IMG/VR virus record: IMGVR_UViG_3300031673_000087
Coordinates: 1 to 48,072 of that record
DNA from: a virus
DNA: 48,072 bases
Reading direction: 5' to 3' (one strand)
Position numbers and translations under genes: made by a program. Below are positions 31,115 through 39,432 of the stretch, piece by piece; positions within the stretch are counted from its first letter, which is position 1, and each line of letters starts with the position of its first letter. The notes beneath the pieces are model-generated. The model saw only the letters and a program-made list of their open reading frames with translations. It was not told where the DNA came from and ran no database searches.

Positions 31115-32842
31115 TTATTCAAAGTAAAAATCTCTGTCATCCGCCTCGAAATGAAACGGTCTTTTTGATAATACTATATAATAGTCTTTATTTTTTGCCT
31201 TAAATTTAAATAAAGCTCCAGTCGTATTTACATAAACAACTTCAAGAGTATCGCCGAACCTGATTCCATCAGAAAGAGCAATATTAAATTCACCAACAAC
31301 AGTCGCACTATCACCGAATTTCATCCCATCAGTTAAAGTAACTACATAGGGACCGGCACTTTTAAGCAAATCACCAAACTTAACACCATCGGCAAGTGAT
31401 ACATTCATTTCTTTTAATACTGAAAGTGTATCTCCAAACTTCATGCCGTCTAATAAAATCAGATTCATTTCCTGAATCACGGCAAGCAATTCCCCAAACT
31501 TTATGCCATCGGTTAATGCGGAATTAAATTCCATATTGTTTAATAAAACTTCCCCCAATTTCATCCCATCTGTCAATGCTATTACATAGGGACCGGCACT
31601 TGTCAATACATCGCCGAACTTAATGCCGTCTGTTTGTGATAAACCAAACTCACCTATATTTAATAAACTATCTCCCAACAATATTCCATCTGTTAATGTA
31701 TCCTCATAAGTAGTACCACCACCACTAATTAATTCTTCACTTCCAAAATCCAGTAAATTATCTATTGCTGTTTCGCTTCCCGCCTTTGCCCATGCTGCTG
31801 ACCTTGCGATGCCTACCGAAACACGGGCTTCATCTATTAAACCTGTATAAAATAGACTCCAGCTTGGACCACCAGTAGAATCTCTTGCGCCAAGTGCAAA
31901 ATATATAGAACTATCTAAATCATCTTCAGATATCGCAGTTGGGTCACCTATATCTGTTTGAACTGCTCCATCAACGTATATTTTCAAACCCGTTGCACTA
32001 TCTCTATCACATACTCCCATAATCCAATGCTCTGCGTTATCGTTTAAGGCATTGTTGGAAAATACCTGTATACCAGTTCCTGCTGTTCTAATTTGCATAC
32101 ATACTTTATCATCTGAATTAAGGACATATAAACCATATCCAGGATTACCGGACAGATAACCTTTTCCCATAATAGCAGCATAATCCGCACTTTGGTCTCC
32201 GGTATATTTAATCAATGCTTCAAGGGTTATGTCATTTAATCCAATATCTAAAGAAGCATGGTCTCCCATACTGATATATTCACCAGTTCCGCTAAAGTCC
32301 TGTCCCTCACCTCCAGGAGTTCCAGTTGTAAGCGTAGGTTCCCCAGCACCTTTCTTTGTTCCATCTGCATCCTCTGCTGTGCTATCTCTAACATGAGAGC
32401 TATCAGGGTCATCCCGTAAATGTGTTGCAAGCTTATAATAGCTATCCCAGACATTCTCGGCTACTGCATCATTCGGGTCGCCAACATAAGTGTCATTATC
32501 GGCTTGTGCAGAATCATAATACAGGTATAAATCCGTATCACTACTGGAACTTATAGCATCCGCACCCGCAACCTTAACCCATAGCCATGCCTGTTCGCCG
32601 CCATCATCCCACTTCACAATCTCAACATATAATTGAGTCGTACCATCATCCTTCGTTACAGCAATTTTCTTCCTATTTGCATCATCGGTAAGTTCATCAA
32701 ACACAAAAGAAATGTCATCACTGTTACGTCCGGATGATATACTTATATAAATGAGAATGGGAAAGTCGGTCAAATTAGCGTCTATATCAGTATTGTCAAT
32801 GGTAAGCTTTACACGCTTTGCCCATGTTCCGAGCCATGCCAT
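31115..32842 (-). CDS. DUF2341-LamG protein with eight 20-residue repeats
   Basis: A 575-residue protein with three parts. Residues 1-115 resemble DUF2341 (WAKRVKLTIDNTDIDANLTD, FPILIYI, LYLYYDSAQADND). Residues about 175-365 form a LamG/concanavalin-like domain (DFSGTGEYISMGDHASLDIG, ITLEALIKYTGD, HWIMGVCDRDSATGLKIYVD, GLIDEARVSVG). Residues 384-543 are eight tandem 20-residue repeats of the form xDGxxFGDxL. A conserved-looking C-terminal cap follows (KFKAKNKDYYIVL, FHFEADDRDFYF). It is probably a head or tail surface fibre able to bind carbohydrate. Confidence 0.75.
   Translation of the reverse strand: MAWLGTWAKRVKLTIDNTDIDANLTDFPILIYISISSGRNSDDISFVFDELTDDANRKKIAVTKDDGTTQLYVEIVKWDDGGEQAWLWVKVAGADAISSSSDTDLYLYYDSAQADNDTYVGDPNDAVAENVWDSYYKLATHLRDDPDSSHVRDSTAEDADGTKKGAGEPTLTTGTPGGEGQDFSGTGEYISMGDHASLDIGLNDITLEALIKYTGDQSADYAAIMGKGYLSGNPGYGLYVLNSDDKVCMQIRTAGTGIQVFSNNALNDNAEHWIMGVCDRDSATGLKIYVDGAVQTDIGDPTAISEDDLDSSIYFALGARDSTGGPSWSLFYTGLIDEARVSVGIARSAAWAKAGSETAIDNLLDFGSEELISGGGTTYEDTLTDGILLGDSLLNIGEFGLSQTDGIKFGDVLTSAGPYVIALTDGMKLGEVLLNNMEFNSALTDGIKFGELLAVIQEMNLILLDGMKFGDTLSVLKEMNVSLADGVKFGDLLKSAGPYVVTLTDGMKFGDSATVVGEFNIALSDGIRFGDTLEVVYVNTTGALFKFKAKNKDYYIVLSKRPFHFEADDRDFYFE
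31214..31693. repeat. Eight 60-bp repeats encoding xDGxxFGD units
   Basis: Each unit is exactly 60 bp (20 codons) with an invariant DG and mostly FGD. Units 2 and 6 share SAGPYV, showing internal duplication of more than one unit. DNA identity between units is moderate, so the array is not recent throughout. Confidence 0.85.
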
Positions 32843-32845
32843 TAA

Positions 32846-33073
32846 TTACACCTCTTTAACGGTAGCAGTTCTTAATGTCCTTAACTGAACTACAATAGAT
32901 TTCTTTTCTTCCTCAAGAGCATATTGCTTTTTGTTAAATACTGCCGAAGCAACTACACGTTCATCATTAACAGTGGCTAAAGCACCGTCTATTGCTTGTA
33001 ACTTCTGCATGAGGTCAGATGCTTCTAATTTCTGTTCTTGTGTCAATTCAATAAAACTAATTTCCGTTGTCAT
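32846..33073 (-). CDS. Small coiled-coil protein in structural operon
   Basis: A 75-residue helical protein (ELTQEQKLEASDLMQKLQAI, FNKKQYALEEEKKSIVVQLR). It is predicted to form a helical hairpin or trimer. Genes of this size next to fibre genes often encode chaperones or fibre-attachment peptides. The start follows AGGAGATAAAA. Confidence 0.5.
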   Translation of the reverse strand: MTTEISFIELTQEQKLEASDLMQKLQAIDGALATVNDERVVASAVFNKKQYALEEEKKSIVVQLRTLRTATVKEV

Positions 33074-33075
33074 TT

Positions 33076-33288
33076 TTATCTCCTAAAGAATTTGGCTGTT
33101 CTACCCTTCGGTTTCGGCATTATCGCCTTCTCTGGCGGTTCAAGCATTGCGGTTTCGAAATCTTTCTTTTGGCACTCTGGACAAATATCATAATTGTTTT
33201 TTTTGTTTCTGATTGCCGCTAATAATGAAGCATCAATTGTATTAAAGATTTTACCGCATTTTAAACATTTTGCATCTGTTGGTTTCAT
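33076..33288 (-). CDS. Zinc-ribbon protein in structural operon
   Basis: A 70-residue protein with CLKCGKIF (about 8-15) and CPEC (about 36-39), a classical zinc ribbon, and a basic Pro/Lys-rich tail (KPKGRTAKFFRR). Its stop overlaps the coiled-coil gene region and its start overlaps the upstream stop by one base. It may be a late regulator or assembly factor. No family is assigned. Confidence 0.6.
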   Translation of the reverse strand: MKPTDAKCLKCGKIFNTIDASLLAAIRNKKNNYDICPECQKKDFETAMLEPPEKAIMPKPKGRTAKFFRR

Positions 33289-33617
33289 TACTGGTCATCG
33301 CTCCAAATAACAGTTAAACCGTAACGTGTTGCACACTTCATATCAATATCAATAGCATCACCAGATTGCAGTTTTACAGAATTTGTTGGCTGATAATGAT
33401 AATAGCTCTGTGCGCTCATTAACTGGGCATTCATTTTCATATCATAAGCCGCACCAGCATTTGAATTAATTGTTGTTATAACAGATGCCGCCGTACTTGT
33501 GGCCGCAAGATTTAACATAAATTCGTTAAATTGCCAAACACCAGTTGTCAGATTTTCCGGCGCCACCGAAGTATCAATTGTTGCTATTCCGGTTACTTCT
33601 ATAAAATGTCTTGACAT
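33288..33617 (-). CDS. Virion-like protein
   Basis: A 109-residue beta-rich protein (FIEVTGIATIDTSVAPENLT, LQSGDAIDIDMKCATRYGLT). It resembles small decoration-type phage proteins. It has a strong ribosome site (GGAGGTAAATAAT) that overlaps the end of the glycosyltransferase gene, so the sugar cluster and virion genes share one transcript. Function is inferred from position. Confidence 0.45.
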   Translation of the reverse strand: MSRHFIEVTGIATIDTSVAPENLTTGVWQFNEFMLNLAATSTAASVITTINSNAGAAYDMKMNAQLMSAQSYYHYQPTNSVKLQSGDAIDIDMKCATRYGLTVIWSDDQ

Positions 33618-33618
33618 A

Positions 33619-34674
33619 TTATTTACCTCCGTTCAATACTTCTTCATAAAGACTTTCTATTTGTTCAACTTGTTTGCTCATTAAAAATTCATTTCTCAAT
33701 TTCAATACATTTTTTCTTAATCTTCTTACATCACCAATCTGATCCTTCAAATTATCAAGGCTCTCAAGATTAACACCACATTTATGCTCAGTAACAAATT
33801 TACCAGCTTCTTTTGCATTGTAACATATTGGCACGACTCCCTGGGACATATATTCAAAAAGTTTATTCGGCATCGCTAACTGCATTAATGGTGTATTGAT
33901 AGGACATCCGACAAAGCCAAGTCCATGTGGTCTTAATCCTGAAAGCATTGCCGGATACATTACGGGCTGTCCTACATATATTCCCATCATTTCATAAGCT
34001 TCCTGCTGTTGTGGTGTTGCCGCAAAGATGGTTACCGCAAAACCCTGTTCCCTGAATTTTGCAAATATGCCTGTTAGATTTCTTATATTAACAACAACTT
34101 TTTGAGGAGAATTTTCGTATGGTTGTGGTTTGCTCTTAGAATCTATTCCACCTTCATAAACAATGGATTGGAAACTTGGATTCTTTATTATGTCTTTATC
34201 GGAAGATACAAATTGCTCATCCATCCAGCAGTATATCACACGGCTTGGTAAACCATTCCCGTGTTCTTTTTCAGCAAATTCTCTTATCGGTTCGCTCACA
34301 TGGATAATCCCGTCTGCTGCTGCAAATGCCTCAACCTCTTCTCCTTCTGCGTGATTATGCCATCTGAGACTTTCAAGATCGTGAACATCATAAATAACAG
34401 GTCGTCCCTTAGAAACTTCCCGTGTCGCTGCTACTAACCAATCAGGTTCGTTGTGAACATGAAATATATCGGCACTTGAATTTAATATTATTCTCCGCAG
34501 CTGGTTTTTATCATTATAGAGAATAGGAGTATCAAAAAAATGATAACCAAAAGGTACTTGATTGGCTATTAAATCTACTATATGCCCCCGTTTCATTAAT
34601 GCAAGCGATTCTTTTATCACTCTTATACAGCCGTGTTGAGCTACCATTGCAATATGTAATTTGCCGTTTTCCAT
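33619..34674 (-). CDS. Glycosyltransferase (GT-B, GT4-like)
   Basis: A 351-residue enzyme. The N-terminal Rossmann-like half has HIAMVAQHGCIRVIKESLAL, DIFHVHNEPDW and VIYDVHDLESLRWH; the C-terminal half has KVVVNIRNLTGIFAKF, then a donor-site region GFVGCPINTPLMQLAMPNKL followed by FEYMSQGVVPICYNA. The PNKLFEYMSQGVVPI block is the GT4 E-x7-E-type donor motif. It likely transfers a sugar from a nucleotide donor. It overlaps the upstream glycosyltransferase by TAATG. Confidence 0.85.
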   Translation of the reverse strand: MENGKLHIAMVAQHGCIRVIKESLALMKRGHIVDLIANQVPFGYHFFDTPILYNDKNQLRRIILNSSADIFHVHNEPDWLVAATREVSKGRPVIYDVHDLESLRWHNHAEGEEVEAFAAADGIIHVSEPIREFAEKEHGNGLPSRVIYCWMDEQFVSSDKDIIKNPSFQSIVYEGGIDSKSKPQPYENSPQKVVVNIRNLTGIFAKFREQGFAVTIFAATPQQQEAYEMMGIYVGQPVMYPAMLSGLRPHGLGFVGCPINTPLMQLAMPNKLFEYMSQGVVPICYNAKEAGKFVTEHKCGVNLESLDNLKDQIGDVRRLRKNVLKLRNEFLMSKQVEQIESLYEEVLNGGK

Positions 34675-35687
34675 TAATAAGCTCCATTAATAAGATTTTT
34701 ATAGACGGTTTCCCATAAACGCCCTGATGTTGCCGGTATACTGTGATATCTTTCAGCCCAATCTCTATGAAGCATTTTTCTTTCTTTTATTTCCGCATCG
34801 GGCATATCACATATTTCTTTTATTCTTTGTTCAAGCATTTCCTTATCATTTGCAATAAAAAGAGGCGGTATATTATTATATTCCTTTTTATAAATATCCT
34901 GTCGTATAGAATTGGTTATCACGAGTTTGCCAAGCGCAGCAGCTTCAAGGGCAGTATTGCCCCATTCTCCGAAGGGTTTACCCCTCAACTCCGGTTGTAT
35001 GGTTTCGATTATCACATCACATTTTCTCATACGCTCTATATTTTCGTACCAATATATTTGTTCATTATGAAGCCCCTGCAGCCCAACATATTCAAATCGC
35101 TTTCCATATTCCGTTTTCTTTAATTTTTCTAAAACATCAATTATTATCTTTGTGCCTTTTGCTGTCCAATCGCTCGGAAAATGTCCTATAATGAGTTTAC
35201 CCTTTCCGCAGGTATTAAAATCTTTAGGTTTTATGTAATCTGTATCTACCGGATAATAAACAAGATGTTCATTCTTTGCACCGTAACCAAGCAATGTGGG
35301 GAATTGTATTATTGCAGCATCGGCGAATTGGTTGAATAATTTATTAACTGCTTCGGATTCAAGTCTATAGGTTGTACCGCCGTGTTGTACAACTACTTTT
35401 TTGGTTCTTAAATCTACCCCTGTATCAATAAGGGTACTGGCAATAAAATGAATAATATCGGCTTTCTTTGCGAGATATTGAAGTTCCGGGACTCTTACAA
35501 CTACGGGAAACCAAGCCAAGGGTTTCTTCTCAGCTATTGCCTGATGAATGGCAGCCTGTTCTGGATAATTAAATTTATGTAAATTTCCTTTAAAATATGT
35601 CACATTTAAACCAAGATGTTTCAGGCATCTACTGAAACGATAACCCGTGTTTGCCCAATCATTGTAAGTCAGCATAAGAACATTCAT
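34674..35687 (-). CDS. Glycosyltransferase-like protein (GT-B fold)
   Basis: A 337-residue enzyme: MNVLMLTYNDWANTGYRF at the N-terminus, DIIHFIASTLIDTG, VVQHGGTTYR, IGHFPSDWTAKGT, then a donor region ELRGKPFGEWGNTALEAAAL (GNTALEAAALGKLVI). The E-containing motif is GT4-like. It overlaps its neighbours by 1-4 nt in a tight operon of sugar enzymes. Acceptor and donor cannot be told from sequence. Confidence 0.8.
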   Translation of the reverse strand: MNVLMLTYNDWANTGYRFSRCLKHLGLNVTYFKGNLHKFNYPEQAAIHQAIAEKKPLAWFPVVVRVPELQYLAKKADIIHFIASTLIDTGVDLRTKKVVVQHGGTTYRLESEAVNKLFNQFADAAIIQFPTLLGYGAKNEHLVYYPVDTDYIKPKDFNTCGKGKLIIGHFPSDWTAKGTKIIIDVLEKLKKTEYGKRFEYVGLQGLHNEQIYWYENIERMRKCDVIIETIQPELRGKPFGEWGNTALEAAALGKLVITNSIRQDIYKKEYNNIPPLFIANDKEMLEQRIKEICDMPDAEIKERKMLHRDWAERYHSIPATSGRLWETVYKNLINGAY

Positions 35688-37015
35688 GTGGTTTTCCTTT
35701 CAAGCCAGTAAAGATTTCTGTTATTTGCTATTCCATAAAATTTAAGATTAAATCCTTTTAAAAATATCACTTTGAATTTTGTATCACCTATATACCAGTA
35801 TTTCTTTCCCCGTTGTTTCGCTTCTCTATATCGGTCTGCTGTTGCCGTTGTCAATATTATATCTTTATAATTCAGGCATAGTTCATAAAGTTTATGATAA
35901 TCTACAGGTAAATCCTCGGCAGCGAGAAAAACAAATATATCGCCAGGGATATGTTTACCATCGAATATGTCTTTAGCAATAAGATGAGGAGCATATCCAA
36001 GAGCATTAAACATAACCTTGCCAACTTCTATAAACTTCGGTTCTATATCCGCCCCGATATATTTAAGATTATTGGGTTCTGTCAAATACATTCCCAGAAG
36101 TCCAATACTACAACCGGCATCAACAAGAGTTATTAATTCTCTATATCTGTCGGCAGCGATTCTCATTATTATTTCCTGTGCTTTTAATAAATGAGCGGTG
36201 TTTTCGATCCATTGTTGTGAATAAGTTGTCAATCTGTTTTGAAATTTTGACTGGATTATATGTATATTCTGCGTATTGACAGGTAATCCGCCAAGTTTTT
36301 TGGTATAAATAGCGTCTTGATTCCTCCAGAAAACTTCTTCTGTGGTATGGTAATGAACTGGATGTGTTTGTATATAAGCCGGCATATCATCTTTTATACA
36401 ATCAAAATATTCCATAGGGCTTTTTAATACATGACCACTAAATAACTTACCGCCACTATCTGACATCACGGTTGGTTTAACTTTATGAAAACAGGCTGTC
36501 TTAAAACTCATTGGTAATTTCGGTTCATAAGTTGAATTTGTTTCTATATCACGGTTTGTATATTCCGGGACTGGCACAATTCTTGAATCATAAAAATGCC
36601 CGACAATGGAATGCGGATTCATTCCTTCTTTTCTCATTGTCCCGACATCTTTTAAATATTGTTCCCATGCTTCGTCTGGCGGGTAATCATAAGCCACATT
36701 TATATGAAGTCCAAAACCGAAACCATCACCTCGATATTCATTGTAAAGTTCTTTTATATCATCTATGCTATATGAGGGACTATGAATATCCACATATACT
36801 ACACTGTTCAAACCAAATCTTCTTTCAAGTTCAAGCATACACCATGCTGTTTTTATATCGAAATCAATATCATGCCGGATTATTATATTCTTTTCTTTAC
36901 AGTATTTGAGCCATTTCTTATAGCTTCGTATACCGTTTTCAGAATTTTGCTGGTCTATACCAAATCTATCAAGATATTTTCGGGGTTTTAATTTAGTTTT
37001 TGTTAACATTACCAT
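35684..37015 (-). CDS. Polysaccharide deacetylase-like / SAM methyltransferase fusion
   Basis: A 443-residue two-domain protein. Residues about 40-260 resemble the polysaccharide-deacetylase (NodB-like) barrel: IIIRHDIDFDIKTAW (metal-binding HD), GLHINVAYDYPP and AYIQTHPVHYH (second metal His). Residues about 290-440 form a Rossmann methyltransferase with LVDAGCSIGLLGMYL (SAM loop), YIGADIEPKF and IFVFLAAEDLP. The fusion suggests successive deacetylation and methylation or related trimming of one sugar. It overlaps both neighbours. Confidence 0.65.
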   Translation of the reverse strand: MVMLTKTKLKPRKYLDRFGIDQQNSENGIRSYKKWLKYCKEKNIIIRHDIDFDIKTAWCMLELERRFGLNSVVYVDIHSPSYSIDDIKELYNEYRGDGFGFGLHINVAYDYPPDEAWEQYLKDVGTMRKEGMNPHSIVGHFYDSRIVPVPEYTNRDIETNSTYEPKLPMSFKTACFHKVKPTVMSDSGGKLFSGHVLKSPMEYFDCIKDDMPAYIQTHPVHYHTTEEVFWRNQDAIYTKKLGGLPVNTQNIHIIQSKFQNRLTTYSQQWIENTAHLLKAQEIIMRIAADRYRELITLVDAGCSIGLLGMYLTEPNNLKYIGADIEPKFIEVGKVMFNALGYAPHLIAKDIFDGKHIPGDIFVFLAAEDLPVDYHKLYELCLNYKDIILTTATADRYREAKQRGKKYWYIGDTKFKVIFLKGFNLKFYGIANNRNLYWLERKTT

Positions 37016-37587
37016 TATTTTCTCACCATCACAATACGTTCATTATTGCCAGATTTTAAAACCACTGATAAAATTGTATTCTTAAATTGTGCCTTTCGTA
37101 TAAAATCAATCATCACCTCATTCGTAAAACCCCACTGATGATGTTTATTATACCTACCATAGATTAAATGCGGTTTGTTTCTCTCTATGTACCATATCAC
37201 CAGCGCACCCTTGCTTTTCAATACCCGATAAGCCTCATTAATAGCAAGTTGCGGGTCTATCATGTGATCAATAGTGCTTGCAAAAAGTACACATTCAAAA
37301 GTTTCATTATCAAATGGTAAATCCTCACCGGTACCGCAAATAAAATCAAACTCTCTATCAACCTCATCTTTAAATGGATCGATGCCATAAAACTGTATAT
37401 TCGGCTGGTCTTTCATGTATGCCGGTTCTGGCAATAACCCACATCCGACATCAAGGCATCTCCCTTCAATATTATCTCTTAGAAAAACGCCGACCTCATG
37501 AGCCTCTTCACAATCATCAACAGAAAACACTCCAGCTGGTGATTTCTCATAGGCTTCATGCTCGACAGTTTGTAACTGTTCCCACAT
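37015..37587 (-). CDS. Class I SAM-dependent methyltransferase
   Basis: A 190-residue enzyme: GRCLDVGCGLLPEPAYM (SAM motif I, about 54-70), FYGIDPFKDE (motif II), CGTGEDLPFDNETFECVLFA (motif III/IV) and AYRVLKSKGALVIW (post II). It is typical of small-molecule or sugar O-methyltransferases rather than DNA enzymes. The ATG at 37587 with AAAGGGTGA is chosen over a start 20 codons earlier. It overlaps the epimerase gene by 32 nt. Confidence 0.85.
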   Translation of the reverse strand: MWEQLQTVEHEAYEKSPAGVFSVDDCEEAHEVGVFLRDNIEGRCLDVGCGLLPEPAYMKDQPNIQFYGIDPFKDEVDREFDFICGTGEDLPFDNETFECVLFASTIDHMIDPQLAINEAYRVLKSKGALVIWYIERNKPHLIYGRYNKHHQWGFTNEVMIDFIRKAQFKNTILSVVLKSGNNERIVMVRK

Positions 37588-38515
37588 ATTCACCCTTTTT
37601 TTGTCGAGTTCTATATTTCTGTGTATACCATTCAATAACTTTTTCAAGTTCCCCCGCTAAATCGTTGTTATATTCAAACCCTAAATTACCTTTTTCAAAT
37701 TTAAATCTTTTTATATCACCTTTCTTTGCGGATGCATATTCGATATTTCTTATCCTGTTCGGCATAAGCTTATAAATAAGCCATGCAAGATCATTTATTG
37801 CTATTCTCACATCTGAAACCACATTATGAATTGTGTGTCTTAGATAACCATTTTCCGATACTGCAAAATTAGCTTTCACTACATCATTGACTGATGTAAA
37901 ATGACGCTCCTGTTCACCACTGCCATAAATTATTACAGGCTTTCCTTCCCATATTCTCTTTATAAAAATCGGTATAACTCCACCGTTATCGGAATCATCC
38001 TGACGTGTCCCATATACATGATAATACCGAAGAATCGTATATTTGAAATCGGGATAATATTCATGCATTACGCTTAAATATTTTTCAGCCGTCATTTTAC
38101 TTGTACCATAAAACGACACCGGATAATTATTGTTCACCGAACCCGTCGAAGCATGAATAACTTTCTTTACCCCATATTCCTGTGCAGCTCTGAATACATT
38201 CAAAGAACCCCATGCGTTTGTCATTAAATCAACATAAGGGTCGTTTCTGCAAACCGTACATTTTGATGCAGCATTATGAAACACTACATCTACACCTTTG
38301 AAGTGATGGGATATGGCTTTATAATCGCTTATATCTGCTTTTATAAGTTTACATTGTTTAAGAACCCAAAAAGGCTTTAAATTCTCCATTAATCCGGTTT
38401 TAAAGTTGTCAATAACAACTATTTCTTTCCCTTGTTTAACAAGTTCCTCGCAAATATGACTTCCTATGAAGCCAGCACCACCGGTTATAAGATATTTGTT
38501 ATATTTTAACACCAT
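37556..38515 (-). CDS. NAD-dependent nucleotide-sugar epimerase/dehydratase
   Basis: A 319-residue extended short-chain dehydrogenase. Visible are LITGGAGFIGSHICEEL (NAD loop GxxGxxG), VVFHNAASKCTV, the Ser of ASTGSVNN, catalytic SFYGTSKMTAEKYL (YxxxK), and LRYYHVYGTRQDDSDNGGVI. The family includes UDP-glucose 4-epimerase and nucleotide-sugar dehydratases; the exact reaction is unresolved. It is first in the sugar cluster, after a virion gene. ATG 38515 follows GTGAGGGAT. Confidence 0.88.
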   Translation of the reverse strand: MVLKYNKYLITGGAGFIGSHICEELVKQGKEIVVIDNFKTGLMENLKPFWVLKQCKLIKADISDYKAISHHFKGVDVVFHNAASKCTVCRNDPYVDLMTNAWGSLNVFRAAQEYGVKKVIHASTGSVNNNYPVSFYGTSKMTAEKYLSVMHEYYPDFKYTILRYYHVYGTRQDDSDNGGVIPIFIKRIWEGKPVIIYGSGEQERHFTSVNDVVKANFAVSENGYLRHTIHNVVSDVRIAINDLAWLIYKLMPNRIRNIEYASAKKGDIKRFKFEKGNLGFEYNNDLAGELEKVIEWYTQKYRTRQKKGEYVGTVTNCRA

Positions 38516-38530
38516 ATCCCTCACTTTTTA

Positions 38531-38923
38531 TTAAGTTCCGACCGCAAGCCAGCTCAACGAACCAGCAACATTAGCCACAGCAATAGTACCCGCTGTGGCA
38601 TCTGTTCTGAAACGGTAAGCAGTAAGCGTACCCCCGGAGATTTTATAAGTCAGGACAGTTCCTTCCATCGCTGGCGTTGCATTACAACCTTCTGTCGTTA
38701 AGGCACAGCCTGCTATCGTTGTCAGCCCAGTCGTGATTGCAACTGAAGCTGTCGCAACGCTTGTTCCTCTTGCCAACTTATAATTACCGGCTATTCCCAC
38801 TACAGTCTTGTTGAAATCAAAATTATGATTATCAGCAGGACTGATAACGGCAATAGATTTATTAAGAGATGCGTCTTTTATTACGGTCTTCCCTAAAGAA
38901 GCTTCGTATTTAATATTGTGCAT
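38531..38923 (-). CDS. Virion-like protein, possible decoration protein
   Basis: A 130-residue Ala/Thr/Gly-rich protein (LARGTSVATASVAITTGLTT, TDATAGTIAVANVAGSLSW). Composition and position right after the capsid region suggest a capsid decoration or head-fibre protein. The ATG at 38923 follows TAAGGAGGTGTCTGAT. No family is certain. Confidence 0.5.
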   Translation of the reverse strand: MHNIKYEASLGKTVIKDASLNKSIAVISPADNHNFDFNKTVVGIAGNYKLARGTSVATASVAITTGLTTIAGCALTTEGCNATPAMEGTVLTYKISGGTLTAYRFRTDATAGTIAVANVAGSLSWLAVGT

Positions 38924-38936
38924 ATCAGACACCTCC

Positions 38937-39413
38937 TTAGACTATTGCAGTCTTGGTTGTAGCTTTCTGATATCTCGCACCGCTCAATATGGCTATAATA
39001 TCTACATACGTAACAGCGCCCGGATCCTCAACCGTAACCTGCAAGCTTGGATACCCGTCGGTAAGTTCAGAGTCGTCAATTTCTATAACAGCAAATTGAC
39101 TGACTGTTGCACCAACCCTCAGACCGGCAGCTGTTGCAGTTCCTCTCGCCTCAAGAGTATCACCGGTAGTTGTTCTTTCCCGATAATATCCAAATGCAAT
39201 CGGCGTTGAATTTGTCGGAGTAAAATCATCGCACTCATCAACTGTCACACGTACAGAAGCACCAACGGTATTTCCGCCCGTTCTGACAATAATAGATGCA
39301 TGAGCATAATCCTCAAGAGTAAACACATCACTAACAGCGCCCCCGTCCACATTCTGTGAAGGGAGAATATTAACAACATGACCTTCTTCAGCTAAATTAA
39401 TTCCAGCTTTCAT
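38937..39413 (-). CDS. Virion-like protein after the capsid gene
   Basis: A 158-residue beta-rich protein (HVVNILPSQNVDGGAVSDVF, YAHASIIVRTGGNTVGASVR, EARGTATAAGLRVG). Proteins of this type directly follow HK97 capsid genes in other phages, probably as structural or decoration proteins. A strong ribosome site (GGGAGGAATAAATA) implies abundant synthesis. The family is unresolved. Confidence 0.5.
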   Translation of the reverse strand: MKAGINLAEEGHVVNILPSQNVDGGAVSDVFTLEDYAHASIIVRTGGNTVGASVRVTVDECDDFTPTNSTPIAFGYYRERTTTGDTLEARGTATAAGLRVGATVSQFAVIEIDDSELTDGYPSLQVTVEDPGAVTYVDIIAILSGARYQKATTKTAIV

Positions 39414-39432
39414 TATTTATTCCTCCCTTCTA

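Noticed and set aside
31214-31693. Repeat array as a possible CRISPR or diversity-generating variable region
   Set aside because: The repeats are in-frame 60-bp protein repeats without spacers, and no reverse transcriptase gene or template repeat was seen anywhere.
19987-36909. Many plus-strand open frames opposite structural genes
   Set aside because: They are antisense shadows of clearly recognisable minus-strand genes, with atypical composition and no ribosome sites.
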